Below, one piece after another: positions 30,092-40,769 of a stretch of 64,000 nucleotides of DNA. The stretch comes from Sinobacterium caligoides (GTDB lineage: Bacteria; Pseudomonadota; Gammaproteobacteria; Pseudomonadales; Sinobacteriaceae): contig NZ_RKHR01000004.1 of NCBI RefSeq assembly GCF_003752585.1, positions 806,001 to 870,000 of the forward strand. Direction: 5' to 3'. Made by a program: the position numbers and the translations under genes. Position 1 is the first letter of the stretch. Every line of letters starts with the position of its first letter. The notes below the pieces were generated by a model that did not search any database, had not been told where the DNA came from, and saw only the letters and a list, made by a program, of their open reading frames with translations.

Positions 30092-31849
30092 TTATCGAGC
30101 AGGCCAAGGCGTCTTGGGGGCGCCAAAGTTTGGCTCACCCAGTACAGGGCTCGATAACAGATAGATACCGTGGTTGGTAAACTCCCAGAACAGGTTACGA
30201 TCGTACTCGATATAAACGCTGTGTGAGAGGTTACCGCGGGCATATTCCGCCACGTTTTCAGTATCAAACGGCGGTACGAAATAGGCAACAATCTCTGGAT
30301 TTTCGAGGTCGCTGACATCGAAGACCTGCAAGCCTGCGTTGTAGAAGTTAAACGGCAGGATGCCCTCTTTCGGTGTGCCCGGCTGGGTATAGTAACCGGT
30401 ACGCTTGGGACCAAAACTACCCCGACGCTGACAGAAGTCGGTAAAGGCGGCATCGGCCGGTGGCTTAGGGCGCGGTAAAATACCGATTTCGACAGGTTTT
30501 TCTGGCTGGCGAACATCAATCATGTGCACGTTTTTATACGGTTCCCAGCAGTCTTCGTTGAGCGGGTAACCACTGAAATAAACAATGCCGGTCTTCTCCA
30601 CCTGCGAAACATCGATAAAGTCCCCCTCAACGCCCGCAACATTCGGTTCGAAGGCCATATGACTAACAATCTTCATCTCCGCCGGGTTAGTGATATCGAC
30701 AACATAGAAGCCGAGACCTCCCATTGCCGCGTAGCCGTACTTGCCACCCTTCTCAACCGGGGTAGGGATAAACAGCGACATGCGCGCGCCCATCCATGAG
30801 GTGCGATTGCCGGCACGCGGATTAGCCTTGTACGCCGCCTCGTGCTCCGCATCACCGGCTATCTGCCCGGCAACGTTCAGCTGTTGCAGGAACTTCGGGT
30901 TAGCCGGGTCCGACATATCCCATGACTGGTAGCCTGCTGAGTAGAGGTCGTTGGGGTATTCTGTCAGTGAGTGCGAGGCCTCAGGTGCCGCAGCCACAAA
31001 CATCGTATCACCACCAAAGTAAACCGGGATATCCCTAACGCCTGATCCCTGCTGCTCGCCTATCGGTGCATCAGGGTGCTTATAATCGGTCGTTCGCTCA
31101 GCCAACAACTCCCAGTCTTCTGGCATCGGGCCGTTCATCGCATAGACTTTAAAGCCTTTTAAGTGCTTCGCCTTACGGATTGCCTCGACCTGCTCGGGCT
31201 TATGGTATTTATCTTTGAGCAAACCAAAACGGCGTATCTCAAACGATTGCACCATGATGTTCTTACCCAGCTTCTCATTCCACTGAATAGAAGCTGCGCC
31301 AAACATGTCATCTTCAGGGTAAGGGTTTACCTCCTCGCCCGGCCCGTCGATACCCCAGGTATTTCCCTTGGTGAGTAACAACTTTAATTCTTTGGGCTTG
31401 GTAATATCGTAAATTTTTAAATCGCGTCGAACATATTGGTAAAGGTAGCGACGACCATCGAAATCGACAATATTTTGCCAGGTATGAAATGGCTCAACGA
31501 CGATAGGATAAAACGCCTCAACCTTCATATTTTTAATGTATTGTTCGCTATCCCAGTAATCGAGGATACCGTCAAAGGGGACTTGATCGTGTGAGTCACG
31601 AGTAGCCACTGGGTGAGTGAAGCTACCGTCCTTATTCATGCCATAACTGCTTGGCAGAGGATCTACCGGCGTTTTGTCTTCGGCCATATCGACCTGTCGC
31701 TGCACAAAACGGTCGGCAATATTATACGGTGCCGAATGCCCCTCTGCCGCAGCGTGTTCCTCGACCGTATCATGGCTGGCCGAGCAGGCCACCAACACAC
31801 TCGAGGCGAGTGCAATCAGTGCCGCCATCTTCGGTGTTCTATTGCTCAT
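30092..31849 (-). CDS. LVIVD-repeat lipoprotein
   Basis: A 585-residue predicted lipoprotein: MSNRTPKMAALIALASSVLVAC gives a lipobox (LVAC) with Cys22 as the anchor. The mature part has repeats of the type YVVDITNPAEMKIV, VFDVSDLENPEIVAYF and SWDMSDPANPKFLQQL, the LVIVD repeats expected to fold as a beta-propeller in the periplasm or on the cell surface. No catalytic residues can be named. It is the last gene of the 3-hydroxyanthranilate operon, 35 bases after the ACMS decarboxylase gene, so it is probably induced with the pathway. A role in substrate binding or sensing at the envelope is speculation. Confidence 0.8.
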   Translation of the reverse strand: MSNRTPKMAALIALASSVLVACSASHDTVEEHAAAEGHSAPYNIADRFVQRQVDMAEDKTPVDPLPSSYGMNKDGSFTHPVATRDSHDQVPFDGILDYWDSEQYIKNMKVEAFYPIVVEPFHTWQNIVDFDGRRYLYQYVRRDLKIYDITKPKELKLLLTKGNTWGIDGPGEEVNPYPEDDMFGAASIQWNEKLGKNIMVQSFEIRRFGLLKDKYHKPEQVEAIRKAKHLKGFKVYAMNGPMPEDWELLAERTTDYKHPDAPIGEQQGSGVRDIPVYFGGDTMFVAAAPEASHSLTEYPNDLYSAGYQSWDMSDPANPKFLQQLNVAGQIAGDAEHEAAYKANPRAGNRTSWMGARMSLFIPTPVEKGGKYGYAAMGGLGFYVVDITNPAEMKIVSHMAFEPNVAGVEGDFIDVSQVEKTGIVYFSGYPLNEDCWEPYKNVHMIDVRQPEKPVEIGILPRPKPPADAAFTDFCQRRGSFGPKRTGYYTQPGTPKEGILPFNFYNAGLQVFDVSDLENPEIVAYFVPPFDTENVAEYARGNLSHSVYIEYDRNLFWEFTNHGIYLLSSPVLGEPNFGAPKTPWPAR

Positions 31850-31884
31850 ACATTGTCCCTCTCTTGTTATCGGAGTTATTATGG

Positions 31885-32883
31885 TTATTTTGCCAAGTTA
31901 AAGAAGTCTATGGTGTTGCTGGAAAGTATTTTATGTTTCGCCGCCTCGCTTAGCACAGGCTGCTCCCGCACTAACTTGCCAATCTGCTGCTCGCCGAGGG
32001 GAAACGGATAGTCAGAGCCCAATAAAATATTATCTTCCCCCATCACTTTCACCAAAAGCTCCAGCGCATCGGGATCGAAGACAGCCGAGTCGACATAAAA
32101 GCGATTAACGTAGCTCGACGGTTTTTGCGGACAATCTTCACGCACAATATCACGGTGCTGCCAGGCGTTATCAATACGCCCCAACAAGTAGGGGAAGCTA
32201 CCGCCACCATGCGCAAAGCAGATGCGCAGGCTCTCAGGCAGACGTTCAAAGGCACCCGATAAAATCAGCGACAAAATCGACAACTGTGTCTCCGCCGGCA
32301 TCGATACTAACCAGGGCAACATGTATTTCGGCATGCGCTCCTGCGCCATCATATCCCAGGGGTGTACCAACACCGCCGCATCGACACTGGCACAGTGCTG
32401 TAAAAAGGTGACTAAACCCTCGTCATCTAAATTCTTAGCGCCGACGTGATTACCGATCTGTACGCCAATGTGGCCGCTGTCCATCGCCCTCGTCACTTCC
32501 GCACAGGCGAGATCGACATCCTGTAGTGGCACCTGACACAACGCCTTCAGGCGCTGATTATCATGGGCACAGATCTCCAGTGCCGCATCGTTAAAGATCT
32601 TCGCACACTCTGCTGCCTGTTGTGCGGGACGATCGTAGGCAAAGAGGATCGGCGTGGCCGACATCACCTGGATATCGATACCGTGTCGGTCCATTTCCTC
32701 GAGGCGAATAGCAGGGTTCCAACAGGCCTCATAGACCGGACGAAAGTCTTCACTGCCTCGCATCAGCATCGCCTTACCCGGCTCGGTATGACGCATCCAC
32801 GGCCAACCTGTGGTGCCGAAGCGTTGCTCTAAGTTCTCCCAGCTTTCAGGCAGAAAGTGCGAGTGCATGTCGATTATTTTCAT
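31885..32883 (-). CDS. nbaD: 2-amino-3-carboxymuconate-6-semialdehyde decarboxylase
   Basis: A 332-residue metal-dependent amidohydrolase-superfamily decarboxylase. It removes the 3-carboxyl group from the ring-opened product of 3-hydroxyanthranilate, giving 2-aminomuconate 6-semialdehyde. [12 protein letters not shown] supplies the H-x-H metal ligands (H7, H9); [15 protein letters not shown] and [11 protein letters not shown] give the later His and Asp ligands of ACMSD. It lies three bases after the dioxygenase gene, which makes its unstable substrate. The symbol follows the Pseudomonas fluorescens KU-7 nba pathway, used by analogy. Confidence 0.93.
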   Translation of the reverse strand: MKIIDMHSHFLPESWENLEQRFGTTGWPWMRHTEPGKAMLMRGSEDFRPVYEACWNPAIRLEEMDRHGIDIQVMSATPILFAYDRPAQQAAECAKIFNDAALEICAHDNQRLKALCQVPLQDVDLACAEVTRAMDSGHIGVQIGNHVGAKNLDDEGLVTFLQHCASVDAAVLVHPWDMMAQERMPKYMLPWLVSMPAETQLSILSLILSGAFERLPESLRICFAHGGGSFPYLLGRIDNAWQHRDIVREDCPQKPSSYVNRFYVDSAVFDPDALELLVKVMGEDNILLGSDYPFPLGEQQIGKLVREQPVLSEAAKHKILSSNTIDFFNLAK

Positions 32884-32886
32884 GAG

Positions 32887-33862
<976 letters not shown>

Positions 33863-33893
33863 AGCCTACTCTCCCCGTCCATTTTATCCACAG

Positions 33894-34676
33894 TCATTGC
33901 GCCGCCTGCTCGCCAACATTAATTTCTGCGCAACCTAACTGCTCAGTCACCACCCGCACATGCACGCCAGGCTTGAGTGCCTGTGCCGCCGTCGCGGCGC
34001 CGGCGAGAACAACCCAGCCCTTCTCAAGGGTCAGGCCAGCCTCGCCGGCCAAGCGCGAAGCCGCCACCAGCGACCGGTAGGGGTTGCCCATGATTGCCGC
34101 ACTCGAGCCGATCTCTACCGCCTGGCCGTCAAACTCTAACGACATACCTAAATTTTCGATATTACAGTCCGCCGCCTGCCAGGCACCAATCACGACGCCA
34201 GATGAGGATGAGTTATCGGCAACGACATCTTGAAGGGAAAACTTAAAGTTTTCATAGCGCGAATCGATAATTTCCATCGCCGGGGCCACCGCCTCTACTG
34301 CCGACATGGCCTCTAACAAAGTCACTTCGCCAGACAGTGGCGCCGATAGACGAAAGGCTATTTCTGGTTCGATACGAGGGTGTACATAGTTTTTTAAATC
34401 AATTAAACCGCCCTCCTCCAGCAGCATCGCATCGGTCAGACGCCCCCAGATCAAGTCGTCGACGCCCATCTGTATCATCTTGGCACGACTGGTAAAGCCC
34501 ATCTTAATGCCGACCAACTGCTCGCCACGCGCCAAGCGACGATCGATTGATTGCGCCTGCACCTGATAGGCCTCTGTCAGACTGAGCGGATAGCCATTCT
34601 CAGAAAGCTGACCAATAGCCTCAGCACGCTCTGCAGCACGATCGACGATTTCTGCTATTTTTGCTATATCTGTCAT
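33894..34676 (-). CDS. nbaG: 4-oxalocrotonate (2-oxo-3-hexenedioate) decarboxylase
   Basis: A 260-residue member of the DmpH/MhpD (fumarylacetoacetate-hydrolase-like) family. It decarboxylates 2-oxo-3-hexenedioate to 2-hydroxypenta-2,4-dienoate. GIKMGFTSRAKMIQMGVDDLIWG (family lysine region), IEPEIAFRLSAPL (metal-binding Glu pair) and VAPAMEIIDSRYENF are typical. DmpH-type decarboxylase and DmpE-type hydratase are paralogues; this one, with the DLIWGRLTD pattern, looks like the decarboxylase and its neighbour like the hydratase. The two usually form a complex. ATG at 34676 with AGGAAG six bases before; a GTG one codon upstream is less likely. Confidence 0.88.
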   Translation of the reverse strand: MTDIAKIAEIVDRAAERAEAIGQLSENGYPLSLTEAYQVQAQSIDRRLARGEQLVGIKMGFTSRAKMIQMGVDDLIWGRLTDAMLLEEGGLIDLKNYVHPRIEPEIAFRLSAPLSGEVTLLEAMSAVEAVAPAMEIIDSRYENFKFSLQDVVADNSSSSGVVIGAWQAADCNIENLGMSLEFDGQAVEIGSSAAIMGNPYRSLVAASRLAGEAGLTLEKGWVVLAGAATAAQALKPGVHVRVVTEQLGCAEINVGEQAAQ

Positions 34677-34696
34677 CACTACTTCCTCTTAAATTG

Positions 34697-35482
34697 CTAT
34701 TGACCAAAGGCCGCTCGTACCGAGCCTAAGCCCGATATCCGCGCCTCGATAATGTCGCCCGGCTGTACTGTGACCATCGGGCCTAGCGCCCCCGTTAGAA
34801 TGATATCGCCCGCTCGCAGTGGTGAACCATTTGTCGCCATGGTCTTCGCCAGCCACAGCGCCGCATTAAGTGGGTGTCCGAGGCAGGCCAGCCCGGCACC
34901 GACCGACACCTGCTCGCCGCGACACTCCATCACCATGCCGCAGTGACGCAGGTCGAGCTGCTGCAATTTTTTCGGTTCATTGCCCAGCACAAACAAACCC
35001 GACGAGGCGTTATCGGCGATGGTATCGACAATATTGATATCCCAGTCTTGAATGCGACTACCGACAATTTCGATGGCCGGCAGAGCGTAGGCAACAGCAG
35101 AGATCAGGTCGGCGACGGTAGGGTGCTCTGTGTCAATATCACGCTCGAGTACCAGTGCCACCTCGGCCTCGACCTTTGGCTGCAGAATGTCACCCACAGC
35201 AATGAGCTCGCCATCAGCGACGGCCATATCGGCATATAACATGCCAAAGTCAGGCTGATCGACACCCAGTTGCTGTTGCACCGAGCGCGAGGTTAAGCCC
35301 GCCTTACAGCCGACGGGGCGACGCCCCTGCTGTATCCAGTGTTCAGTGTTGAGCTGCTGTACAGCGTAGGCGCTCTGTACATCAAGTTCGGGCAGTAAGT
35401 GACGCACCGGACTACAGGGCTGACCACTTTCGTAGGCCTGACGTATTGCCTTAGCGGCAGTTTCAATAGCAGTTTTATTCAC
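34697..35482 (-). CDS. nbaH: 2-oxopent-4-enoate hydratase
   Basis: A 261-residue MhpD/DmpE-family enzyme that adds water to 2-hydroxypenta-2,4-dienoate, forming 4-hydroxy-2-oxovalerate for the MhpE aldolase. [36 protein letters not shown] and [16 protein letters not shown] match the hydratase branch. It starts at GTG (35482) with AGAGAATG upstream. It lies between the semialdehyde dehydrogenase and the paralogous decarboxylase; the pair probably arose by ancient duplication and acts as a complex. Confidence 0.88.
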   Translation of the reverse strand: MNKTAIETAAKAIRQAYESGQPCSPVRHLLPELDVQSAYAVQQLNTEHWIQQGRRPVGCKAGLTSRSVQQQLGVDQPDFGMLYADMAVADGELIAVGDILQPKVEAEVALVLERDIDTEHPTVADLISAVAYALPAIEIVGSRIQDWDINIVDTIADNASSGLFVLGNEPKKLQQLDLRHCGMVMECRGEQVSVGAGLACLGHPLNAALWLAKTMATNGSPLRAGDIILTGALGPMVTVQPGDIIEARISGLGSVRAAFGQ

Positions 35483-35509
35483 GATTTATCATTCTCTTGC
35501 TATGAGCGA

Positions 35510-37015
35510 TTAGTTTAACTTGATACAAATATTCATTGGCTCGGAGTAAAAGTTCAGCGAATGCACGCCGCCCTCACGCCCGACACCCGATAATTTCACC
35601 CCGCCGAAAGGCGTGCGTAAATCTCGCAGGTACCAGCTGTTGACCCAGACGATGCCAACCTCTAACTGCGGCGCTATGCGGTGAGCACGCGATAAATTAC
35701 TGGTCCAGACGGTCGCCGCCAAACCGTAATCACTGTCGTTAGCCATCGCTACTGCCTCCTCCTCACGATCAAAGGGCGCAATATGGCAGATGGGGCCAAA
35801 CACCTCCTCCTTGATACAGCGAGCGGTTTCCGGCAGCCCGATCAATATGGTTGGCTGCACAAAGGCGCCATCATCCCGGCGGTCGCCGAAACGCGGCACA
35901 CCGCCGCCGGTGACTACCGTCGCCCCCTCATCCTTCGCTAGCTGATAATAAGACAACACTTTCTGTTGATGCTCATGGGAGATCAGCGGTCCCATATCGG
36001 TGCTTTCGTCCTCTGGCCAGTCAATCCTCAGCGCCTCTGCCTTCTGCTTCAGCGCCGCGACAAACTGTGGATAGATCTCGCGTTCGACATAGACACGCTC
36101 GGTACACAGGCAGACCTGGCCACCGTTGGTAAACACTGACTTCGCCGTTCCTTCAACAGCGGCATCAAAGTCGGCGTCGGCAAAAATAATCGCCGCGTTT
36201 TTCCCCCCCAACTCGAATGACAGTGCCTTCACGTTATCGGCTGCTGCCCGCATGATCGCCCCGCCGGTGCGGGACTCACCGGTAAAGGTCACGGCATCGA
36301 TGCCGGAGTGCTTACTGAGAAACTCACCGGCAGAGTCAGGGCCGAAGCCATGCACGAGGTTGAACGCACCGGCGGGAATACCCGCCTCGTGCATCACCTC
36401 CGCTAACAGCGTCGCTGTAGCTGGAGTATCTTCCGACGGCTTAGCAATCACCGCATTACCCACCGCCATCGCAGGCGCCAACTTCCAGGTCAGCAGCAAC
36501 AGCGGTAGATTCCACGGTGCAATCACCGCCACTACCCCCAACGGCTTATTGACGGCGTAGTTCAGTGCCTGCTGTCCATCGGCAGTCTCGGTCTGAAAGC
36601 ACTCGCCAGCACGAGAGCTCGCCATGTCGGCAAACACCCTAAAATTCGCCGCTCCGCGTGGGATATCGATATTCTCGGCCTGCCATAACGACTTGCCTGT
36701 GTCCGCCATCTCAGCCGCGACAAAATCGTCGAAGCGTGCCTCGATACCGTCGGCAACCTTATGCAATAGCGCACTACGGTGAGCCACCGACATCTTGCCC
36801 CACTCACCCTCGACCGCGGCTCTCGCCGCCTCCACTGCACGATCAACAACCTCCGCCGACGCCTCTGCTACCTGATTAATTTCGCTGCCGTCAACGGGGT
36901 TGATGTTGGCAAAACGCTTATCTGACGCGACAAATTCACCACCGACATAGTTATTCAATACGCCACCGAAGTGGGGTGTTTTACGTGGTGTTTTACCTGT
37001 GGTTATCGCCGTCAT
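35510..37015 (-). CDS. nbaE: 2-aminomuconate 6-semialdehyde dehydrogenase
   Basis: A 501-residue NAD+-dependent aldehyde dehydrogenase of the XylG/DmpC/AmnC type. It oxidises 2-aminomuconate semialdehyde to 2-aminomuconate, drawing it away from spontaneous cyclisation to picolinate. The general-base Glu is in SFELGGKNAAII and the catalytic Cys near residue 300 in NGGQVCLCTERVYV; PFGGVKLSGVGREGGVHSLNFYS is the C-terminal signature of this branch. It is the first gene of the seven-gene catabolic operon and is transcribed divergently from the LysR gene. The substrate is fixed mainly by its neighbours. Confidence 0.92.
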   Translation of the reverse strand: MTAITTGKTPRKTPHFGGVLNNYVGGEFVASDKRFANINPVDGSEINQVAEASAEVVDRAVEAARAAVEGEWGKMSVAHRSALLHKVADGIEARFDDFVAAEMADTGKSLWQAENIDIPRGAANFRVFADMASSRAGECFQTETADGQQALNYAVNKPLGVVAVIAPWNLPLLLLTWKLAPAMAVGNAVIAKPSEDTPATATLLAEVMHEAGIPAGAFNLVHGFGPDSAGEFLSKHSGIDAVTFTGESRTGGAIMRAAADNVKALSFELGGKNAAIIFADADFDAAVEGTAKSVFTNGGQVCLCTERVYVEREIYPQFVAALKQKAEALRIDWPEDESTDMGPLISHEHQQKVLSYYQLAKDEGATVVTGGGVPRFGDRRDDGAFVQPTILIGLPETARCIKEEVFGPICHIAPFDREEEAVAMANDSDYGLAATVWTSNLSRAHRIAPQLEVGIVWVNSWYLRDLRTPFGGVKLSGVGREGGVHSLNFYSEPMNICIKLN

Positions 37016-37222
37016 CTTGCACCCTGTCTATTGTCTATGTGGTTAATTCACCACCATCTTGTTTTAGGCAACTCTACGGCAAGATCTCATAGTCTAAAAA
37101 TCACTTTTTAATGATCAGCTATAACGTATTTCATATAGCCAACCACCTAGCCAACAAGCGATAACGTTATAACGGTTTGACCGGCTATAACCTTTGAATT
37201 ATATTAAAAAATAAATATAACA
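37016..37222. promoter_or_regulatory. Divergent promoter region of the catabolic operon and LysR gene
   Basis: Contains TATAACG at 37120-37126, the palindrome ATAACGTTAT at 37161-37170 overlapping a second TATAACG at 37168-37174, and GGCTATAACC at 37183-37192. The half-site matches the inverted repeat in the kynU/mhpF promoter region, so a shared LysR-type operator is likely. Confidence 0.6.
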
Positions 37223-38209
37223 ATGAAAATGGGTCGGCTCACTATGCTCGAAACCTCTATCAGCCCCGAGATTCTCGAGCGGCACTTAGTCTCCCGGATG
37301 AAAATAAAACACCTTCGTTTACTGGTTACCGTTGGTGAGCAAGGCAATATTTTCAAGGCCGCACAGCTAATGAACATGGTGCAGCCCGCCGCCACCAAAA
37401 CCATTCGCGACATAGAGAACGCCCTCGGCATTGTATTGTTTAACCGCTCCTCAAGAGGCGTCACTATGACCCCCTATGGTGAAGTGTTAGTTAAACATTC
37501 GAAGCTGATTCTCTCGCAGATAAAACACGTCAGCGAAGAACTGAGTTCAATCAAGGAGGGGGTACTCGGCCGCGTCACCATCGGCACTCTGCTAGCCGCG
37601 AGCCCCTCGCTACTACCGAAGAGTCTCGCCGCCCTCAAGGCCGATCGCCCCGGCGTCTCCGTCGAGGTCATCGAGGGCACCAACGACATGCTGCTACCTA
37701 GCCTACAGATGGGCGATATCGATATCGTCGTCGGTCGCCTACCCGAGATACAGGAAAACGAAGGCCTTATTTCAGAGGTGCTCTATTACGAGCCTGTCGC
37801 CCTAGTGGCGCGTACTGGTCACCCGCTGGCGAGCAAGAAAAGGCTCACTCTAAAAGACTTGATCGACGAACAGTGGATCCTTCCCTCCAGCGGCACCACG
37901 CTGCGCCGTGAGATCGACAATGCCTTCCACAAGGCTGGCCTTGCCGTGCCGCAAAACGCCATTGAATGCGTCTCGATTCTGACCAACCGTACACTGCTGA
38001 TCGAGACCGACATGATCGCCGCCATGCCCTATCAAGTCATCCGCAGTTACGAGGATATTGGCCTGCTCGCCCAACTGCCGGTGAAGATTAAAGCCGACCT
38101 CGGGCCTGTCGGTTACACCATTCGCGCCAACACCGAACTCACACCGGCGGCCAACCATCTACTGGGCATCCTGAAAGCCACCGCCCAGCAGATGAGCGAC
38201 AGAGAGTAG
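37223..38209 (+). CDS. nbaR: LysR-family transcriptional regulator (GbpR/PcaQ-like)
   Basis: A 328-residue LysR-type regulator. After a short leader typical of the GbpR/PcaQ branch, the winged helix-turn-helix lies at about residues 26-85 (KIKHLRLLVTVGEQGNIFKAAQLM, then QPAATKTIRDIENALG and LFNRSSRGVTMTPYGE). The effector-binding domain follows from about residue 115 (GRVTIGTLLAASPSLLPKSL). It is divergent from the operon it most likely activates in response to a pathway intermediate. Shared motifs suggest it also controls kynU and mhpFE. The effector is not deducible; the symbol is by analogy with the nba cluster. Confidence 0.85.
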   Translation: MKMGRLTMLETSISPEILERHLVSRMKIKHLRLLVTVGEQGNIFKAAQLMNMVQPAATKTIRDIENALGIVLFNRSSRGVTMTPYGEVLVKHSKLILSQIKHVSEELSSIKEGVLGRVTIGTLLAASPSLLPKSLAALKADRPGVSVEVIEGTNDMLLPSLQMGDIDIVVGRLPEIQENEGLISEVLYYEPVALVARTGHPLASKKRLTLKDLIDEQWILPSSGTTLRREIDNAFHKAGLAVPQNAIECVSILTNRTLLIETDMIAAMPYQVIRSYEDIGLLAQLPVKIKADLGPVGYTIRANTELTPAANHLLGILKATAQQMSDRE

Positions 38210-38226
38210 GCCGTCAGCCAGCCCAG

Positions 38227-38859
38227 CTAATAGAGCGAGCGCTCCTTTTCCGCCACTGCCACTGCCTGCTCCAGATCCCTGAGCTCTTGCTCCGGTTTTT
38301 GTGGGTCAATTTGCCCCATCAAGATGCGCGTAAAGCTTGGCATCAGCGCTCGGTCTAGCTGCGCCTCGACATCCCACAGATTAGCGCGGGTAATCGCCTT
38401 GGTGCAGTGGAAATACACCTCCTCGACACGCACCACTATCACCGACTTGGGGAGTTTATTACGCTGTTCAAAGTCAGCCAACAATGCCTGATCGGTAACA
38501 AGCGATGCGCGGCCATTGATTCTCAAGCACTCCTTGAAACCCGGCACCAAGACCAGCAGGCCGACGTTGGGGTTTTGCACAATATTGCTCAGGCTATCGA
38601 GGCGATTATTACCTGGTCGGTCCGGCAGCGCGATGGTCTTATCATCCAGACAATGGATAAAGCCGCCGACATCGCCACGCGGCGAACAGTCTTGCACCCC
38701 CTCGCTATTAGCGGTCGACAACAGCGCGAACGTCGACAGGCTGAGAAACTGCTTACTGTAGTCATCTAACTGATCCTGCTGCTTCTGCAGAGACACCTCT
38801 CGCGGCTCGCCATAGAGTTCACGTAACTGTGCTAACGAAGTGATCTTTTCATACGCCAT
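38227..38859 (-). CDS. PPOX-class FMN-dependent flavoprotein (MSMEG_1061-like)
   Basis: A 210-residue pyridoxamine-5'-phosphate-oxidase-like split-barrel protein. FALLSTANSEGVQDCSPRGDVGGFIHCLDDKTIALPDRPGN and RLDSLSNIVQNPNVGLLVLVPG match a flavin-binding subfamily of unknown reaction; I think it is the MSMEG_1061 type. FMN or F420 binding is a family expectation. It converges with the LysR gene, with only 17 bases between, but no functional link is evident. Confidence 0.78.
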   Translation of the reverse strand: MAYEKITSLAQLRELYGEPREVSLQKQQDQLDDYSKQFLSLSTFALLSTANSEGVQDCSPRGDVGGFIHCLDDKTIALPDRPGNNRLDSLSNIVQNPNVGLLVLVPGFKECLRINGRASLVTDQALLADFEQRNKLPKSVIVVRVEEVYFHCTKAITRANLWDVEAQLDRALMPSFTRILMGQIDPQKPEQELRDLEQAVAVAEKERSLY

Positions 38860-39163
38860 TCAAGACTCCTTAGCGTCAACCGGCAGCGCACAAACCTGAC
38901 ACAAAGCCACACTGTAATGAGCTGCCAATCAACATACATTTTATAATTTTCGCCGCCAGACTATATGCTGCGACCAGTGTGATTAGAAGATTTGAGGCGT
39001 TACCATATGGTAAACGACTATCGTAGCAAGTCGATGAGACCGATAAGTAATAGCGCCTATGCCGGTTTCGCATCATAGTTTTGCAGACTGTTTTGCGGTA
39101 TAAACGAGCACTAACTACGCTAAATATTAGCGATTCGGCACATCCACAGCGGTCACAATCAGC
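38860..39163. other. Divergent intergenic region, PPOX gene / phospholipase D-like gene
   Basis: 304 bases between divergent genes. It must contain both promoters, but I could not place a convincing pair of hexamers. No gene is seen. Confidence 0.4.
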
Positions 39164-40678
39164 GTGACGACGAGGCAAAGTATCTTGATTAAAACACTCA
39201 CCGGCTGGTTATTGTGCGCGACCATCATGCTGACGGCGAGCTGCCGACTGATCTACCCCAATGAGGATTTTGACTCCTACCACAACCTCTCCGCCAGCAA
39301 CCCCTACCCCTTTCACGAAGTACAAGTCTACGACCCGAAGACCGGCCACAACCACAATGAATTTACCCTACTCGACAGTGGCCTCGTAGCCCTACAGGCC
39401 CGGTTAGAGATGATCCGCCGTGCCAAACACAGTATCGCGGTCGAATACTTCATCTTTAGCCCGGACATCAGCGGTAAGTTATTAGTTCATGAGTTGATCG
39501 ACGCCAGCCGACGCGGCGTCAGCGTGCGAATACTGATCGACAAGTCTTCGACCGTTTTCCAATTTGATGAGTACTACGCCGAGGCATTAAAGGCCGAGGG
39601 TATCGAGGTACGCTACTACAACGCCGCCCCACTCTACTTCTTCTCCACGATCAATTTCCGCAACCACCGCAAGCTGCTACTAGTCGATGACCGCGAGGCT
39701 ATCACTGGCGGCCGCAATGTCGAGAACGACTACTTCGATCTGTCAGAGCAATTCAACTTCCTCGACCGTGATGTGCTCGTGCAGGGCGATATCGTCAAGA
39801 CCATGCGCCTCTCCTTCGACGCCTTCTTCGAGCATGAGATCAGCGAGCGCCCGACGCCCCCCAGTGCCAACAGCAACCGAGAGCGCGAGGTGAAGAATTT
39901 CCTCGCCAGCAGCGAACAAGAGAAGCAGTATCGGCAGCAGATCGCGGCCATCGCCCAGCCACTGCTGGCTAAGCTGCCACAGTATGCCTGCCCGGTCACC
40001 ACCTTCACCTCTGACGCGCCTGGCGGTAGTTTTTGGTCACGCTTCCGCGATCCCTACAGCGACGATTATCGCTTCCTGCGCAAGACACTCTTTGATAAGG
40101 CCGTGGCCGTAGAGCATCGCCTCACCGCCGCCTCGCCGTATATGATTCACAATAAGAAGTCCGCCGACCTGATGCAGCGCATGCAGGACAAAGGCGTCGA
40201 TATCACACTCTATACCAACTCGCTGGCTTCCACCGACGCCAGCTACGTCGCCGCCCGCCTCTATGACAATGTCTACGACTGGCAGCGCAGCGGCATCAAG
40301 ATTTATCTGCATTCCGGCCTCTGGGCGGCCGAAACGCCGGCCGTCAGCCCCGCCGTCGAGGCCGCAACCTGGGGCATGCACGGCAAAACCCAGGTCTACG
40401 ACTCCAACGAGATCATGGTCGGCACCTATAACCTCGACAACCGCTCCAACCACTACAACAGCGAGATGGCGATTTTCTGTAGCGGTAATAAAGAGCTTGC
40501 CGCCGCCGTCGAAGACAGCATCATGACACGCGCCCAGCAGGGCTATCAGATCGTCGGCGATCAGCGTGCCGTCGATGCCGACGGCAACGAGGTCAGCGTC
40601 TACGGTGCCGGCGACCCCGACACGCGCAAGATGCGCTTCATGTGGCTACCCTCTTGGTTGTTCGAATTTCTGCTGTAG
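39164..40678 (+). CDS. Phospholipase D / cardiolipin synthase-like lipoprotein
   Basis: A 504-residue protein with two HKD phosphodiesterase motifs: H-x-K-x4-D in NHRKLLLVDDREAITGGRN (about residue 169) and in MHGKTQVYDSNEIMVGTYN (about 406). The PLD superfamily makes or breaks phosphodiester bonds in phospholipids; this architecture resembles ClsC-type cardiolipin synthases. The N-terminus (LLCATIMLTASC) looks like a lipobox, placing the enzyme at the membrane surface on the periplasmic side. The start is a GTG at 39164; no ATG gives the full signal segment. A bidirectional terminator follows. Confidence 0.82.
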   Translation: MTTRQSILIKTLTGWLLCATIMLTASCRLIYPNEDFDSYHNLSASNPYPFHEVQVYDPKTGHNHNEFTLLDSGLVALQARLEMIRRAKHSIAVEYFIFSPDISGKLLVHELIDASRRGVSVRILIDKSSTVFQFDEYYAEALKAEGIEVRYYNAAPLYFFSTINFRNHRKLLLVDDREAITGGRNVENDYFDLSEQFNFLDRDVLVQGDIVKTMRLSFDAFFEHEISERPTPPSANSNREREVKNFLASSEQEKQYRQQIAAIAQPLLAKLPQYACPVTTFTSDAPGGSFWSRFRDPYSDDYRFLRKTLFDKAVAVEHRLTAASPYMIHNKKSADLMQRMQDKGVDITLYTNSLASTDASYVAARLYDNVYDWQRSGIKIYLHSGLWAAETPAVSPAVEAATWGMHGKTQVYDSNEIMVGTYNLDNRSNHYNSEMAIFCSGNKELAAAVEDSIMTRAQQGYQIVGDQRAVDADGNEVSVYGAGDPDTRKMRFMWLPSWLFEFLL

Positions 40679-40721
40679 CCCCTAGTTAGCGTTAAGGCTA
40701 GATCGGCCTTTTTCTACGCAA

Positions 40722-40753
40722 AAAAAAGGAGCGATAATCATCGCTCCCTTTTT
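40722..40753. terminator. Bidirectional terminator between the PLD-like and hydrolase genes
   Basis: AAAAAGGAGCGA / TCGCTCCCTTTTT with a short loop lies between two converging genes, with A and T tracts on both sides. Confidence 0.9.
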
Positions 40754-40769
40754 GTCGTAGTCCGCTCGC

